64,000 nucleotides of DNA, from assembly GCA_024809215.1 (NCBI GenBank), contig JANUBW010000001.1, forward strand, positions 2,336,841 through 2,400,840. Direction: 5' to 3'. Both the position numbers and the translations under genes were made by a program. Origin of the DNA: Niastella sp. OAS944. Lineage in GTDB: Bacteria; Bacteroidota; Bacteroidia; Chitinophagales; Chitinophagaceae. Below, piece by piece: positions 11,339 to 20,496 of the stretch. The notes beneath the pieces were generated by a model. It worked only from the letters and a program-made list of their open reading frames with translations. It was not told the DNA's origin and did not search any database. Position 1 is the stretch's first letter. The number at the start of each line of letters is the position of its first letter.

Positions 11339-12313
11339 ATGAAAGAAATTGTCAATTGTGCCGCCTATGCTGCCGGCCACCGCACCGAGGACCTTGACCT
11401 CGACAGCATTCATGAAATATTAAAAGCTCCCGGTAAGTTTGTATGGATAGGACTGTATGAACCTTCGGAAGAAATACTGGAGCGGGTACAAAACGAATTT
11501 GGCCTGCACGACCTGGCTGTTGAAGATGCGCACCAGGCGCACCAACGTCCCAAAATAGAGTTGTATGGCGACTCGCTTTTCATTGTGCTGCGAACCGCAC
11601 AAATGAGTGCAGACAGGCATATACAATTTGGCGAGACACATTTTTTTGTTGGGTCAAATTATATTGTAGTTGTTCGGCATGGTTCATCAGTAGCATATAC
11701 CGATGTGCGGGCCCGTTGCGAATCGATGCCTGAATTGCTGAGCAAAGGACAGGGATTTGTTCTCTATGCCATTATGGACTTTATAGTTGACATGTACTTT
11801 CCCGTTGTAGAAAAAATGGAAGAGGCATTGGAAGCCATCGAAGACAAAGTATTTAAAGAAAACCCCAGCCGGCAAACAACAGAACAGATATACCAGCTGA
11901 AGAAAGACCTGCTGGAAGTAAAACGTGCGGTATCGCCCCTTATAGACATCTGCAATCGCCTCATGCGGTTCGATATTAAATACATTACGCCCGAAACACA
12001 ACCCTATTTTCGTGACATATATGACCATGGCCTGCGCATTAATGAAATGGTGGATAATACAAGGGAGCTTTTAAACACGGCGTTGGATGCCAACTTTTCA
12101 CTGATCTCTATTTCGCAGAACGATACTTCGAGAAAGTTTGCCGGCTGGGCCGCTATTATTGCCGTGCCCACCATGGTAGCCGGGTTTTATGGTATGAACT
12201 TTAAGTTTATGCCCGAGCTACAATGGACCTATGGTTACCCGTTTGTAGTGTTTGGTACTTTCTGTATTTGCGCTGTGGTTTATTATTTGTTCAGGAGATC
12301 GGGGTGGTTGTAG
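11339..12313 (+). CDS. corA: CorA family magnesium/cobalt transporter
   Basis: A 324-residue inner-membrane channel with the CorA signature GMN (FYGMNFKFMPE) after the first of two C-terminal membrane helices (GWAAIIAVPTMVAGFYGMN and FVVFGTFCICAVVYYLF). The cytoplasmic domain has the long charged helices typical of the funnel (VVEKMEEALEAIEDKVFKEN). CorA forms pentamers that admit Mg2+ and, less well, Co2+ and Ni2+. The ATG at 11339 is preferred over the TTG two codons earlier. It is a single-gene unit, divergent from the ECF sigma gene, and is followed by a hairpin terminator. No Mg riboswitch was recognised in the 190 bp upstream. Confidence 0.93.
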   Translation: MKEIVNCAAYAAGHRTEDLDLDSIHEILKAPGKFVWIGLYEPSEEILERVQNEFGLHDLAVEDAHQAHQRPKIELYGDSLFIVLRTAQMSADRHIQFGETHFFVGSNYIVVVRHGSSVAYTDVRARCESMPELLSKGQGFVLYAIMDFIVDMYFPVVEKMEEALEAIEDKVFKENPSRQTTEQIYQLKKDLLEVKRAVSPLIDICNRLMRFDIKYITPETQPYFRDIYDHGLRINEMVDNTRELLNTALDANFSLISISQNDTSRKFAGWAAIIAVPTMVAGFYGMNFKFMPELQWTYGYPFVVFGTFCICAVVYYLFRRSGWL

Positions 12314-12340
12314 GGGTGTTCCTTATTTCATAAATAAAAA

Positions 12341-12365
12341 ATCAGGGCAATTAAATTACCCTGAT
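12341..12365. terminator. Hairpin terminator between corA and the small secreted protein
   Basis: ATCAGGG and CCCTGAT form the stem, continued by AATT/AATT across one mismatch, with A-rich and T-rich flanks. It lies between convergent genes. Confidence 0.6.
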
Positions 12366-12388
12366 CAATTACACAGAAAGCTCTTTTT

Positions 12389-12706
12389 TTATTTGCTTAA
12401 AGTAATATTTCCAAGATCGAGCACTTCGCCATCTTTAATAACCACACCTTCTTTTACAAAATCTTTGTAAGGAGCCGTAGCTTCTACAACGATCTTGTAA
12501 GTGCCTGCTTTCAGGTCGTTCAACTGGAAGGCGCCCTGAACCAGGGCTACCTTGGTTGAATCGTTTCCAATAATAGCCCAAACGTATACGGCACTTTCCG
12601 CCGGACTGATGGTTCCTTTAATAACAGAGGCAAATTTAACAGAGAAAGAGAAAAATGCAACAACAGGGATCAATAACAGGGAAAGGGGAGCGAATTTACT
12701 TTTCAT
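12389..12706 (-). CDS. Small exported protein with a carboxypeptidase-regulatory-like fold
   Basis: 105 residues. An N-terminal hydrophobic segment (LLLIPVVAFFSFSVKF) is followed by a single beta-sandwich-like domain: VIKGTISPAES, then VQGAFQLNDLKAGTYKIVVEA, then a closing GVVIKDGEVLDLGNITL. This is the pattern of CarboxypepD_reg / prealbumin-like domains, here free-standing rather than at the front of a SusC protein. It is probably periplasmic or anchored by its N-terminal helix. It is monocistronic, with an Rrf2 regulator 160 bp upstream on the same strand. A specific role cannot be assigned. Confidence 0.65.
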   Translation of the reverse strand: MKSKFAPLSLLLIPVVAFFSFSVKFASVIKGTISPAESAVYVWAIIGNDSTKVALVQGAFQLNDLKAGTYKIVVEATAPYKDFVKEGVVIKDGEVLDLGNITLSK

Positions 12707-12866
12707 AGTTATACAGTTTTGGGGTTGAGACTATGGCGCACCCATTACCAACTACTATGCCATGCTGTTAATTGTCCTGCATATTTATAATAATTTAATA
12801 GGTAGTTAATACGTTTTTAATTTTTAAATGGGATAAAGGAGAATAACTACATGTAAATCTACCTTA

Positions 12867-13316
12867 CTATTTGGCAGGCCGCTTTTTACTAATAACCCGG
12901 GCCCCTTTATCAATTTCGTCAACAAGAAGCTCAATGGTCTTATTCTCAAAAAGCTGAATCAGTTGCTGTTTAATAAGCTTATATTCTGCATGCATAGGAC
13001 AAGCCATTTTTTCAGAGCATTGAATTAAACCCAGTACACACTTCTCCAATATCTCATCTTCACCCATTGCTTCAAGAATACAACGCGAGGGCAGTTTTTT
13101 GGCTTTATCTGCAATATAAAATCCACCGTTAGGCCTCCGAACAGAACTAACGATCTTATTATCTTTTGTAAGTAATTGAAGGATCCTGGCGGTAAATGGC
13201 CTGGGCGAACCTATTGCCCTGGAAATTTCATCAATTCCCAGTTTATTCTCTTCAGAACCCTTTTGTGCAATAAAAATGGCTGCCCGCAGCGCATACTCGG
13301 TTGACTTAGAAAACAT
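12867..13316 (-). CDS. Rrf2 family transcriptional regulator, likely Fe-S type
   Basis: 149 residues. It has the winged helix of the Rrf2/IscR/NsrR family (MFSKSTEYALRAAIFIAQK, recognition helix near RPFTARILQLL, wing RRPNGGFYIA) and a three-cysteine cluster at 93, 100 and 106 (C-x6-C-x5-C), the position where IscR/NsrR-type members bind an iron-sulfur cluster. It is therefore a probable redox, nitric oxide or Fe-S status sensor. It is divergent from a gene that seems to lack its 5' end (13326-13898), which may once have been its target. The other Rrf2 protein in the window (38333-38740) lacks this cluster. Confidence 0.88.
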   Translation of the reverse strand: MFSKSTEYALRAAIFIAQKGSEENKLGIDEISRAIGSPRPFTARILQLLTKDNKIVSSVRRPNGGFYIADKAKKLPSRCILEAMGEDEILEKCVLGLIQCSEKMACPMHAEYKLIKQQLIQLFENKTIELLVDEIDKGARVISKKRPAK

Positions 13317-13325
13317 GAATGCTAA

Positions 13326-13898
13326 TTAATAGATATAACAACAGAACCCATTTGTACTGCATCACGAAAATATCAGAAACTAAAGAAAGAGCAGTTACAA
13401 TCACTCAACTTGCCAGCGGAAAGTTATAAGAAGCAATTGGCAGAAGTGCTGGATAAAGAATGTTTATGTATAGGCTTAAGCAATTCGGCAGCTATTACCT
13501 ATAAAAATACTTTTGTTAAAAACCTGAATGCCGTAACCATTTGCCCCGGGCCAAATATTGTTAATTTCTCGAACATTGTGTCACTGCAAACGATGGTTGA
13601 TCATATTTACGGTAGAACAAATATTCTTTCGGGCAATGACCGGCCACATATGTTTATTGCGGAACTTAATTTATACATTGATCATCTTAAAGAAATGTTG
13701 ATAGAAGACCGTCAAACCGGGCAGCTTGATAAAAACAAAAAGAAACACATTTCCTTTTATCAAAATCTCAGGAATGGCATATTGTGTTACAGCGGTCTTC
13801 CATGTGTTGCAGATACCAACAGGGAAACTTTTAACTGGTTGCTCGATTTGGCCAGCGTAGAACTCGACTGCCTGAGTTACCAATATGATCTCAACTAA
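13326..13898 (+). pseudogene. Probable 5'-truncated gene, unknown family
   Basis: The open frame runs from just after a stop at 13323-13325 to 13898, but no ATG or GTG lies in its first half. The only usable start is a TTG at 13410 (162 residues). The codons before it (KYQKLKKEQLQSLNLPAESY) read naturally into the rest, as in a protein whose front has been lost. The product has no signal peptide or membrane segment. Visible features are a Cys pair (ECLCIG), a CPGPNI motif, MVDHIYGR and a Leu/Tyr-rich helix (AELNLYIDHLKEML). I do not recognise the family. It could instead be an intact gene using TTG. It begins about 10 bp from the divergent Rrf2 start and ends at a strong terminator. Confidence 0.5.
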
Positions 13899-13902
13899 AT
13901 TC

Positions 13903-13935
13903 AAAAGGGCCCTCCTAAAACAGGAAGGCCCTTTT
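13903..13935. terminator. Bidirectional hairpin terminator
   Basis: AAAAGGGCC and GGCCCTTTT, with TCCT/AGGA inside and a short A-rich loop, lie between convergent stops at 13898 and 13960. Confidence 0.85.
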
Positions 13936-13959
13936 ACAATAAAGTAATTGTATGATCAA

Positions 13960-15654
13960 TTAGAATTTAAACGGCAGATACCAGTTCTCCTTTTTCATTA
14001 ACCTGGCCCTTACTTCAACGGCTGCAGGATTATTTTCAGCCACGAGTTTGTTATATATTTTATCTGCAAGGAATGCAGGATCGTTCCTTCTTAATGCAAT
14101 GCGCACCAGATCGCTCCAGCGCCTGCCTTCATAAGCAAGTTCAAGACCGGCTTCACTTACAACCTGGTCTTCTATAAACAGGGTGCTATCGCCCGTTACT
14201 GCCGGCGAATATAAATTAGCTCTCTTTCGTATGCCAGCGTTTGTACACCAGTCACCTATAATTTTCGGATTATCGCTTTTGCGTGCATCAAAATTATACG
14301 GATTACCTTCATTGGTTATTCTGTTGGGTATAGTAGTAAGCCCCTGGTTCAGCAAAGCATACGCCAGCGATTGGTGCGCATCGCGGTTAGCAGCTTCTGC
14401 AAAATCGAGGTGCAAAGAAGCTGCCCGGTACAAAAACCATTTGCCGTTCTTTTTAAACAGGTTGGTGGGGATAAAGCTTTTTTCATCCAGATAATTGTAC
14501 AGGTATTTCATGATCACCGGCTGATCGTTCAGCATACGCCAGCTAAAGATCTTTCCTCTTGCATCATATGTAAAATCATTTTTCTGCACCTGGCTGTTCC
14601 ATTTATCAATAGCATACTGCGATGGTTTCAACAGGTAACTTCCACCTCTGTTCGAAAAAAGGCTGATAAAAGGATCAACAGGTTTAAAGTTCTCATTAAA
14701 AGGCAAATACCAGATCCATTCATAGCCAAACAATTTATCCTCGCTTCGCGCAAAGATGGAACGCCATCCCTGGCTGTTATTGTCTACCAGCATATTTTCA
14801 TCCCATTCTCTGTACCGGACATAGCCAACAGCCAGGTCATTATTATCTGCTTTGGAGCCCTCGGCTATACGGTTTGTATTCAGATCGCCGGTACCGCCTG
14901 TTTCCATTACGCTTTTAAAAGCTACAGCAGCTTTACGATAATCGCCTTTCCACAGGTAGAGTTGCCCGGCCATCATTTGTTTATTGATAAAGAACTTATT
15001 GGTTGCATAACCATCCACAGCAGTGACCAGGCTGGCTGATGATGCGTAAGGCTGTGTGTAGGGCAGTGCCTCCATTTGTTTGGTGAGTGAATCAATCAAC
15101 TCGCTAAATTCAATGCGAGGCATACTGCTTACTGCTTCCAGTGAAGCTATATCGGCTAATTCATTGGTTACATACGGAACTTTTCCGAAATGAATGCCTA
15201 ATTGCAGGTACAACCAGCATCTGAGGGTAGCTATATCTGCATACCGCATATTATACTCTTCTACCTTCAGCTTTCTATCGCGCAGCATTATATCGAAATT
15301 ATGCAATACATCGTTGCAATTGAGTATTACCTCGTAAAACGGTTTCGGGTTTGCATACGGATTACCTTCCTGTACCCGGTGCGTTTCCAGCTGTTGCAGG
15401 TTCACATCGGCATTGGTGGTAACAGTGGCCAGGTCGCCCCTTAGTTCATTTAGTACCACATACTGCTCAGCAAGGCCCATAAATTTTCCATATACGCCTA
15501 TTACTGCCGCATCTGCATCAAATACGTTCCTGTACATGTTCTCTTCGTCAAGCACATCTTTTGGCTCTACATCGAGCACTTTCTTGCACGATGATATTGC
15601 CGCCAGTAACAATACACTACATACAGCACTAAATATTATTGACCTTATTTGCAT
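13960..15654 (-). CDS. SusD/RagB family lipoprotein (pair A of the fasciclin operon)
   Basis: 564 residues with a lipoprotein signal (LLLAAISSCKKVL), a SusD-type N-terminal helical part (FDADAAVIGVYGKFMG) and the C-terminal conserved part (ELAYEGRRWSDLVRIALRR). It is the last gene of the seven-gene minus-strand operon, 30 bp downstream of its SusC partner. It should act as surface ligand-binding lid for that transporter. It is a little longer than typical SusD proteins and more diverged in the middle. No glycoside hydrolase, peptidase or sulfatase is nearby, so the ligand is unknown. Confidence 0.88.
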   Translation of the reverse strand: MQIRSIIFSAVCSVLLLAAISSCKKVLDVEPKDVLDEENMYRNVFDADAAVIGVYGKFMGLAEQYVVLNELRGDLATVTTNADVNLQQLETHRVQEGNPYANPKPFYEVILNCNDVLHNFDIMLRDRKLKVEEYNMRYADIATLRCWLYLQLGIHFGKVPYVTNELADIASLEAVSSMPRIEFSELIDSLTKQMEALPYTQPYASSASLVTAVDGYATNKFFINKQMMAGQLYLWKGDYRKAAVAFKSVMETGGTGDLNTNRIAEGSKADNNDLAVGYVRYREWDENMLVDNNSQGWRSIFARSEDKLFGYEWIWYLPFNENFKPVDPFISLFSNRGGSYLLKPSQYAIDKWNSQVQKNDFTYDARGKIFSWRMLNDQPVIMKYLYNYLDEKSFIPTNLFKKNGKWFLYRAASLHLDFAEAANRDAHQSLAYALLNQGLTTIPNRITNEGNPYNFDARKSDNPKIIGDWCTNAGIRKRANLYSPAVTGDSTLFIEDQVVSEAGLELAYEGRRWSDLVRIALRRNDPAFLADKIYNKLVAENNPAAVEVRARLMKKENWYLPFKF

Positions 15655-15684
15655 AAAATTCTTCTGTTGGTTGAAATAAATAAA

Positions 15685-18600
15685 TTATAAACCAATACGC
15701 ACTCCCGCCTGCACACTTTTATATTGAGGTTCTGGCACTATATCCATCCCTTGTCCGAAAACGCCATTTACGGTGCTGAATTCAGGATCATAGCCAAGAT
15801 ATTTTGTAAGTGTGAACAGGTTATTGCCTGTGCCATATACCTGTATGTACTTTACGATACCTGGTTTAACCGGTACGTTATAGGCAATCGATACTGTTCT
15901 TAGTCTTACATAAGATCCATCTTCTATCCACCTGTCAGAGAAACGGCTATTGCTCATGGGATCGCCCCAGGTAGCTTTGGGTGTGCTTGTTACCTGGCCG
16001 TTTGTTTTCCAACGGCTCAGTACTGCCTCTGTCTGGTTGGCATAACCGCTCATCGATTCTAATTGCCGGCGGGTATAATTGTATATATCATTGCCATAGC
16101 TGTATGTGAATAATACATCGAGCGACCAGTTACCATATACCAACCGGCTATTTATTGCACCGTAAAAATCAGGATTGGGATTACCAATTACCTGTCTGTC
16201 ATTTTCATCGATCACATTATCGTTGCCGGTTGTATTTATAAAACGTACATCACCGCCGCCAAAAGCAGTAACACCGCCGTTGGCATTTTTATTATATAAG
16301 CCTGCAGCGGCAGCATCTGCATCAGTGGTGAATATACCTGCGGTCTTATACCCATAAAACAGATTGGGCGCATTGCCTTCAGCTGTAATAATGGTACCGT
16401 CGGCAAAATCAGTAAGGAAAGCTCCTGCCGGTAATTTTGTGATCTTTGATTTGCTCTGTGCAATATTGAATCCCACATCCCATTTAATGGTTTTGTGATC
16501 GATAACGCGCGCCTGTACAGCTGCTTCCCATCCATTGGTACGCATGCCACCCGAATTGGCAACTATATAGTTCATGCCACTCATGGTAGATGCAGCTGTA
16601 TATACGATCATTTTATCGGAGGTATTACGGTATGCATCAACACTTATATTCAACCGCTCATTAAACAAAGCAATGTCGGCGCCGGCATTTAGTTTTGTCA
16701 CCGATTCCCATTGCAGTTGCTCATTGCCAATATTACCACGTACGAGCCCGGATATTCCAAGCAGGTTTTGCGCTACATAATATTTACGGGCTGTGAAATT
16801 GCCGATATCGTCATTACCGGTTTTACCTATAGAAGCTCTTACTTTTAATAAGTCAACGAAATTGAACCGAGACATAAATTTTTCAGAAGAAACAAGCCAG
16901 GAACCGCTTATTGAAGGAAAGAGTGCCAGCGCGCGGCTGCCTGCCTGCAAAGAAGCCATATTACCTTGCGGAATATTTCTTCCAAAACGTGAAGAGCCGT
17001 CTGCTGCCATATCGAAAGCAACATAATATTTGCCTGCCATATTATAGCCTGCATGCAGGTAAGTATTCAACCAGGTCCATTGGCCAAGGCTGCCGCCTAT
17101 GCGACGTAAAGCATTGACGCCATATTGCACACCCTTTAACTGATCGGTAGCCGCATTAAAACCAAACCCATTGTCCTGCTCGGCATTATTTCTTACATAT
17201 CGTATACCCAGCTGGGCATCTAACTGGTGAATATGGTTAAATGTTTTATTATAGGCCAAACGGGTATCATTGAAAATAGTAAAAGTTCGTATCACCTGTG
17301 CACCCGACCGGTTGTAGGCGATGGCATTATCAAGTGTATCGGGTACGATCCCTTTTTCAGGCACAAAAAACGACTCCCGTATTTTATCAATGGAAACAGC
17401 AATAGTGGATGCCAGCGACAGCTGTTTTGTAAGCAGATAATTGAATTTTACCGAACCATTGAACCGGTAGCTTTTATTAAGTGCCTGCATACTCTGGATA
17501 AGCGCGCCGGGATTACTTATATTAAAAGTATCTCTATCTGCCAGTACAGGCGATTCTATTCCATTATCAGCTACTTCGTTCTCAGGCAGAAAAGGCGCTT
17601 TTATTAAAGCTGTATAAAGGGGGTTCGTGGTAAGGCTTAGTCCCATATTCTTCAACTTCTGCTCGTTGTAAATAAAGCTGAGGTTGGCAGCAGCAGTAAG
17701 CCTGGGGCTGAGATTAAGATCGGCATTAAACCGCATATTATACCTGGTAAGGCCTGTGTTTTTGACAACGCCTGCGTTCTTTAAGAATCCCATTGTCAAC
17801 GCATATTTTGCAATATTATCGCCACCTGTAATTCTCAGGTAACCGTTTTGCATGGTGCTGTTGTCGAGCACTTTCTTCTGCCAGTTGTTGGTATAATGAT
17901 AGCGGTAATAGTCGGGGTTGTTTACATCATCATTCATGTAGGGAAGCGCCTGCATGCCTTTATCGGTAACCCCTTTTGACTGCAGCATTTCTGATAAATA
18001 CACTCTGTAATCCGAAGCATTCATCATAGGTATACTCTCAGGCTCAAAATTTACACCACCATACAATGCAACGTCTATTCGGGTAGCTTCCTGTTTTGAA
18101 CGTGCAGTTGTAATTAGTATTACACCGTTTGCTCCTTTAGCCCCATAAATAGAAGTGGCATCTTTTATCACTGTAATATTGTCAATATCCTTACTATCGA
18201 TAAAAGCCAAAGGGTTATTATATGCGCCGGAACTCAGCGGTGTTCCATAATTACTATTATCAAAAAAAACACCATCTACTATTATCAATGGCTGGTTACT
18301 TGCATATAAAGAGGTATATCCACGCAAAAAAAGATTGGCGCCTATATTGGGGGTACCCGAGCGACGAATGGCATTTAGCCCGGCTACTTTACCTTGCAAA
18401 TAAGCATCCGGCGTTTCGGGCGTACCCTGCCAGTTTCCTTTTGTTTGTACAGAAACGGATGCATTACTTAAATAGCTTTTTGTTGTTATACCTAAAGGTG
18501 TTGTGATGTCATCATAAAAAGAACTGTAATCATTTTCGTGTAGAAAACCTTTTACAATAGCCATCCCTTGCAACGCCAGTTCTCTTGTCTGGTATCCATC

Positions 18601-18876
18601 GGCCTCTATCCTTATGGAAACGTTATAACCGGGTACTTTCAATAAAAAGTTACCCAGGCTGTCAGTAATGGCTGCGGTCGCATTTTTATAAGTGACCCTT
18701 GCACCACTCAAAGGTTTACGATTTACGGCATCTGCAATGGAGCCTTTTACATCTACAAAACCAATTGGTGAAGCAGGTACATCAATAATAGAATCGGTAT
18801 TGGCAGCATCCTGAGCATGCAGGTGGTTGCAACACAGTCCCATGCAAACGGCAAATACAATCCTTTTCATCATCAT
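15685..18876 (-). CDS. SusC/RagA-type TonB-linked outer-membrane transporter without STN domain (pair A)
   Basis: About 1063 residues from the first of three adjacent Met codons at 18876; an in-frame ATG at 18915 would add 13 residues and almost touch the upstream gene. Signal peptide (MKRIVFAVCMGLCCNHLHAQ), a carboxypeptidase-regulatory-like domain (VDVKGSIADAVNRKPLSGA), a diverged TonB-box/plug (LIIVDGVFF, SIYGAKGANGVILITT) and the beta-barrel up to VQAGVRIGL. There is no STN domain, which agrees with the lack of sigma/FecR genes for this operon. The plug lacks the usual VVVGYG box in its standard place. It transports an unknown ligand with the SusD downstream. Confidence 0.9.
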   Translation of the reverse strand: MMMKRIVFAVCMGLCCNHLHAQDAANTDSIIDVPASPIGFVDVKGSIADAVNRKPLSGARVTYKNATAAITDSLGNFLLKVPGYNVSIRIEADGYQTRELALQGMAIVKGFLHENDYSSFYDDITTPLGITTKSYLSNASVSVQTKGNWQGTPETPDAYLQGKVAGLNAIRRSGTPNIGANLFLRGYTSLYASNQPLIIVDGVFFDNSNYGTPLSSGAYNNPLAFIDSKDIDNITVIKDATSIYGAKGANGVILITTARSKQEATRIDVALYGGVNFEPESIPMMNASDYRVYLSEMLQSKGVTDKGMQALPYMNDDVNNPDYYRYHYTNNWQKKVLDNSTMQNGYLRITGGDNIAKYALTMGFLKNAGVVKNTGLTRYNMRFNADLNLSPRLTAAANLSFIYNEQKLKNMGLSLTTNPLYTALIKAPFLPENEVADNGIESPVLADRDTFNISNPGALIQSMQALNKSYRFNGSVKFNYLLTKQLSLASTIAVSIDKIRESFFVPEKGIVPDTLDNAIAYNRSGAQVIRTFTIFNDTRLAYNKTFNHIHQLDAQLGIRYVRNNAEQDNGFGFNAATDQLKGVQYGVNALRRIGGSLGQWTWLNTYLHAGYNMAGKYYVAFDMAADGSSRFGRNIPQGNMASLQAGSRALALFPSISGSWLVSSEKFMSRFNFVDLLKVRASIGKTGNDDIGNFTARKYYVAQNLLGISGLVRGNIGNEQLQWESVTKLNAGADIALFNERLNISVDAYRNTSDKMIVYTAASTMSGMNYIVANSGGMRTNGWEAAVQARVIDHKTIKWDVGFNIAQSKSKITKLPAGAFLTDFADGTIITAEGNAPNLFYGYKTAGIFTTDADAAAAGLYNKNANGGVTAFGGGDVRFINTTGNDNVIDENDRQVIGNPNPDFYGAINSRLVYGNWSLDVLFTYSYGNDIYNYTRRQLESMSGYANQTEAVLSRWKTNGQVTSTPKATWGDPMSNSRFSDRWIEDGSYVRLRTVSIAYNVPVKPGIVKYIQVYGTGNNLFTLTKYLGYDPEFSTVNGVFGQGMDIVPEPQYKSVQAGVRIGL

Positions 18877-18917
18877 GCTACGTAGTATAGTTGTTTGTAT
18901 GCACATGAATAACATAA

Positions 18918-20471
18918 TTAGAACACCGGAACGAATTTTAAATAATCCAGTGTGAGGTTATAGGGAATGCCCGTAGCAAGCGTAGCAGGCGTTTGTAGCC
19001 GAAGACGGCGAGTAGCCGTGTTACGTTTATAACTATAACCGGCGGGGGTAGATTCAGGATATGATAATTTCCAATTATAGCTATCATTAATATACTCACC
19101 CACCAGCACTTCTGTATAATCGTATGGCTTTACTTCTGCCGGCAAGCTCAAAGGCGAATAATTCCTTGCACTATCCTCGCTGATCTGCAAGATCTGCTTC
19201 AAGGTGGAATCGGTTCCATACGGACCATCGTCCTGGCCCGAGATGCTTTTATCGTTCAATGCCACCCAGTATACTTTATATTTTGTTGTATACAGGCCGT
19301 TGGTTATATAATCCAGGAAAAAATTGGCGCCCGATGCATTAGTGCCGAGGTTCAAATAAATATCATTGAACGACTGTCCCGTAAGTGGGTTTTTGCGCTG
19401 CCTGTAAAAAAGCTTTGATATATATTTATCTTCATTCGACTTAATTGCAACCGCATCCTCGCCCTGCACAATTACCACAGGTATTTTTTCTTCTATGGGC
19501 GCCGCAGCCGCCTTTACTACATATATTATCCCGTTACTTGCTTTACGCGTTTCTACAATATCTGCTTTATTAACAGAAATGTGAACATCGAACTTCGACA
19601 ACAATGTCGATGGCAATTGTTCGGGAGAATAGCGTCCTTTTATTACCAGATCTTTCGCCACATTCCAGTAAGCATTGCCGATGGTAAAACCTGCATCGGG
19701 GCTTTTGAAAAACACTTTTTGCTTATCTGCTTCAGCGAGATATGCAGCATTGGCCAACTCTATATAAGTATACAGGCTATCTTCATTTCCTATATCATAC
19801 ACTTTAGTGCGGAAGGTATTTATATTTACAATGCCCGTACCGGGTTTATAAACAGGTTCGCCGGTAACAGGATTAATACTGTCAAGTTCTGCCTTGGAAG
19901 GATCCTGCATCTGATAATTCAACGAGGCTATATACGAATTTTGTGCGATGGTTGTCTTAGTGCTTTGAATATATTCCCATATACTTGGCAACGGTTCTAT
20001 AACCTTGTCTATTATATGCAGTGCACCATTCTTTACATAGATATCGGCCTGTTGTATACTGGCATCATCGAACTTCTTATTAAAGAAATTAATTCGCTTG
20101 CCGTTCAGCATTGGTATTCTTAATGAGTCGGTGGCCATTCTTGTAAAATAAAGCTGTCCGGCAATATGGTTCAGCAGCCAGGGTTTCAGTTTTGCCGTGT
20201 CGTTCACCACATCTTGTGGCAGGCTGTTCAATGCCTCATTGGTTGGCGCCCATACCGTATAATTTTTAGATGAGCCGATCACTTTATCGAGCGCCGTTTT
20301 CACCAGGTATTCGCTAAACTTACTAAGGCTGGGCTGGGTATTTATATATTCCTGCAGGGTTTGGTTAAGTGGCTGTTCGTTTACCGCCACATGATCGTCC
20401 CATTTCTTGCAACAAAGACCGGTAACTGCAATGCAAGCAGCAAACAACAGGTATTTTTTCCTTAAGCGCAT
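18918..20471 (-). CDS. Fasciclin-domain surface lipoprotein (517 aa)
   Basis: Lipoprotein signal MRLRKKYLLFAACIAVTGLC with Cys20/21, then a clear fasciclin (FAS1) domain (about 45-175: YTVWAPTNEAL, then GALHIIDKVIEPLPSIWEYI). A second, diverged FAS1-like segment reaches about residue 320 (NGIIYVVKAAA), followed by an unassigned beta-rich C-terminal part (about 330-517). FAS1 domains mediate adhesion or protein and glycan contacts outside the cell. The gene lies 3 to 40 bp upstream of susC-A (depending on that gene's start) and 25 bp downstream of another fasciclin gene, so all are probably one transcript. Its place beside SusC/SusD suggests a role as an accessory surface component of the transporter complex; that is inference. 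Confidence 0.82.
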   Translation of the reverse strand: MRLRKKYLLFAACIAVTGLCCKKWDDHVAVNEQPLNQTLQEYINTQPSLSKFSEYLVKTALDKVIGSSKNYTVWAPTNEALNSLPQDVVNDTAKLKPWLLNHIAGQLYFTRMATDSLRIPMLNGKRINFFNKKFDDASIQQADIYVKNGALHIIDKVIEPLPSIWEYIQSTKTTIAQNSYIASLNYQMQDPSKAELDSINPVTGEPVYKPGTGIVNINTFRTKVYDIGNEDSLYTYIELANAAYLAEADKQKVFFKSPDAGFTIGNAYWNVAKDLVIKGRYSPEQLPSTLLSKFDVHISVNKADIVETRKASNGIIYVVKAAAAPIEEKIPVVIVQGEDAVAIKSNEDKYISKLFYRQRKNPLTGQSFNDIYLNLGTNASGANFFLDYITNGLYTTKYKVYWVALNDKSISGQDDGPYGTDSTLKQILQISEDSARNYSPLSLPAEVKPYDYTEVLVGEYINDSYNWKLSYPESTPAGYSYKRNTATRRLRLQTPATLATGIPYNLTLDYLKFVPVF

Positions 20472-20496
20472 GCTTCAAAAAATTGTTTCGTGATTA

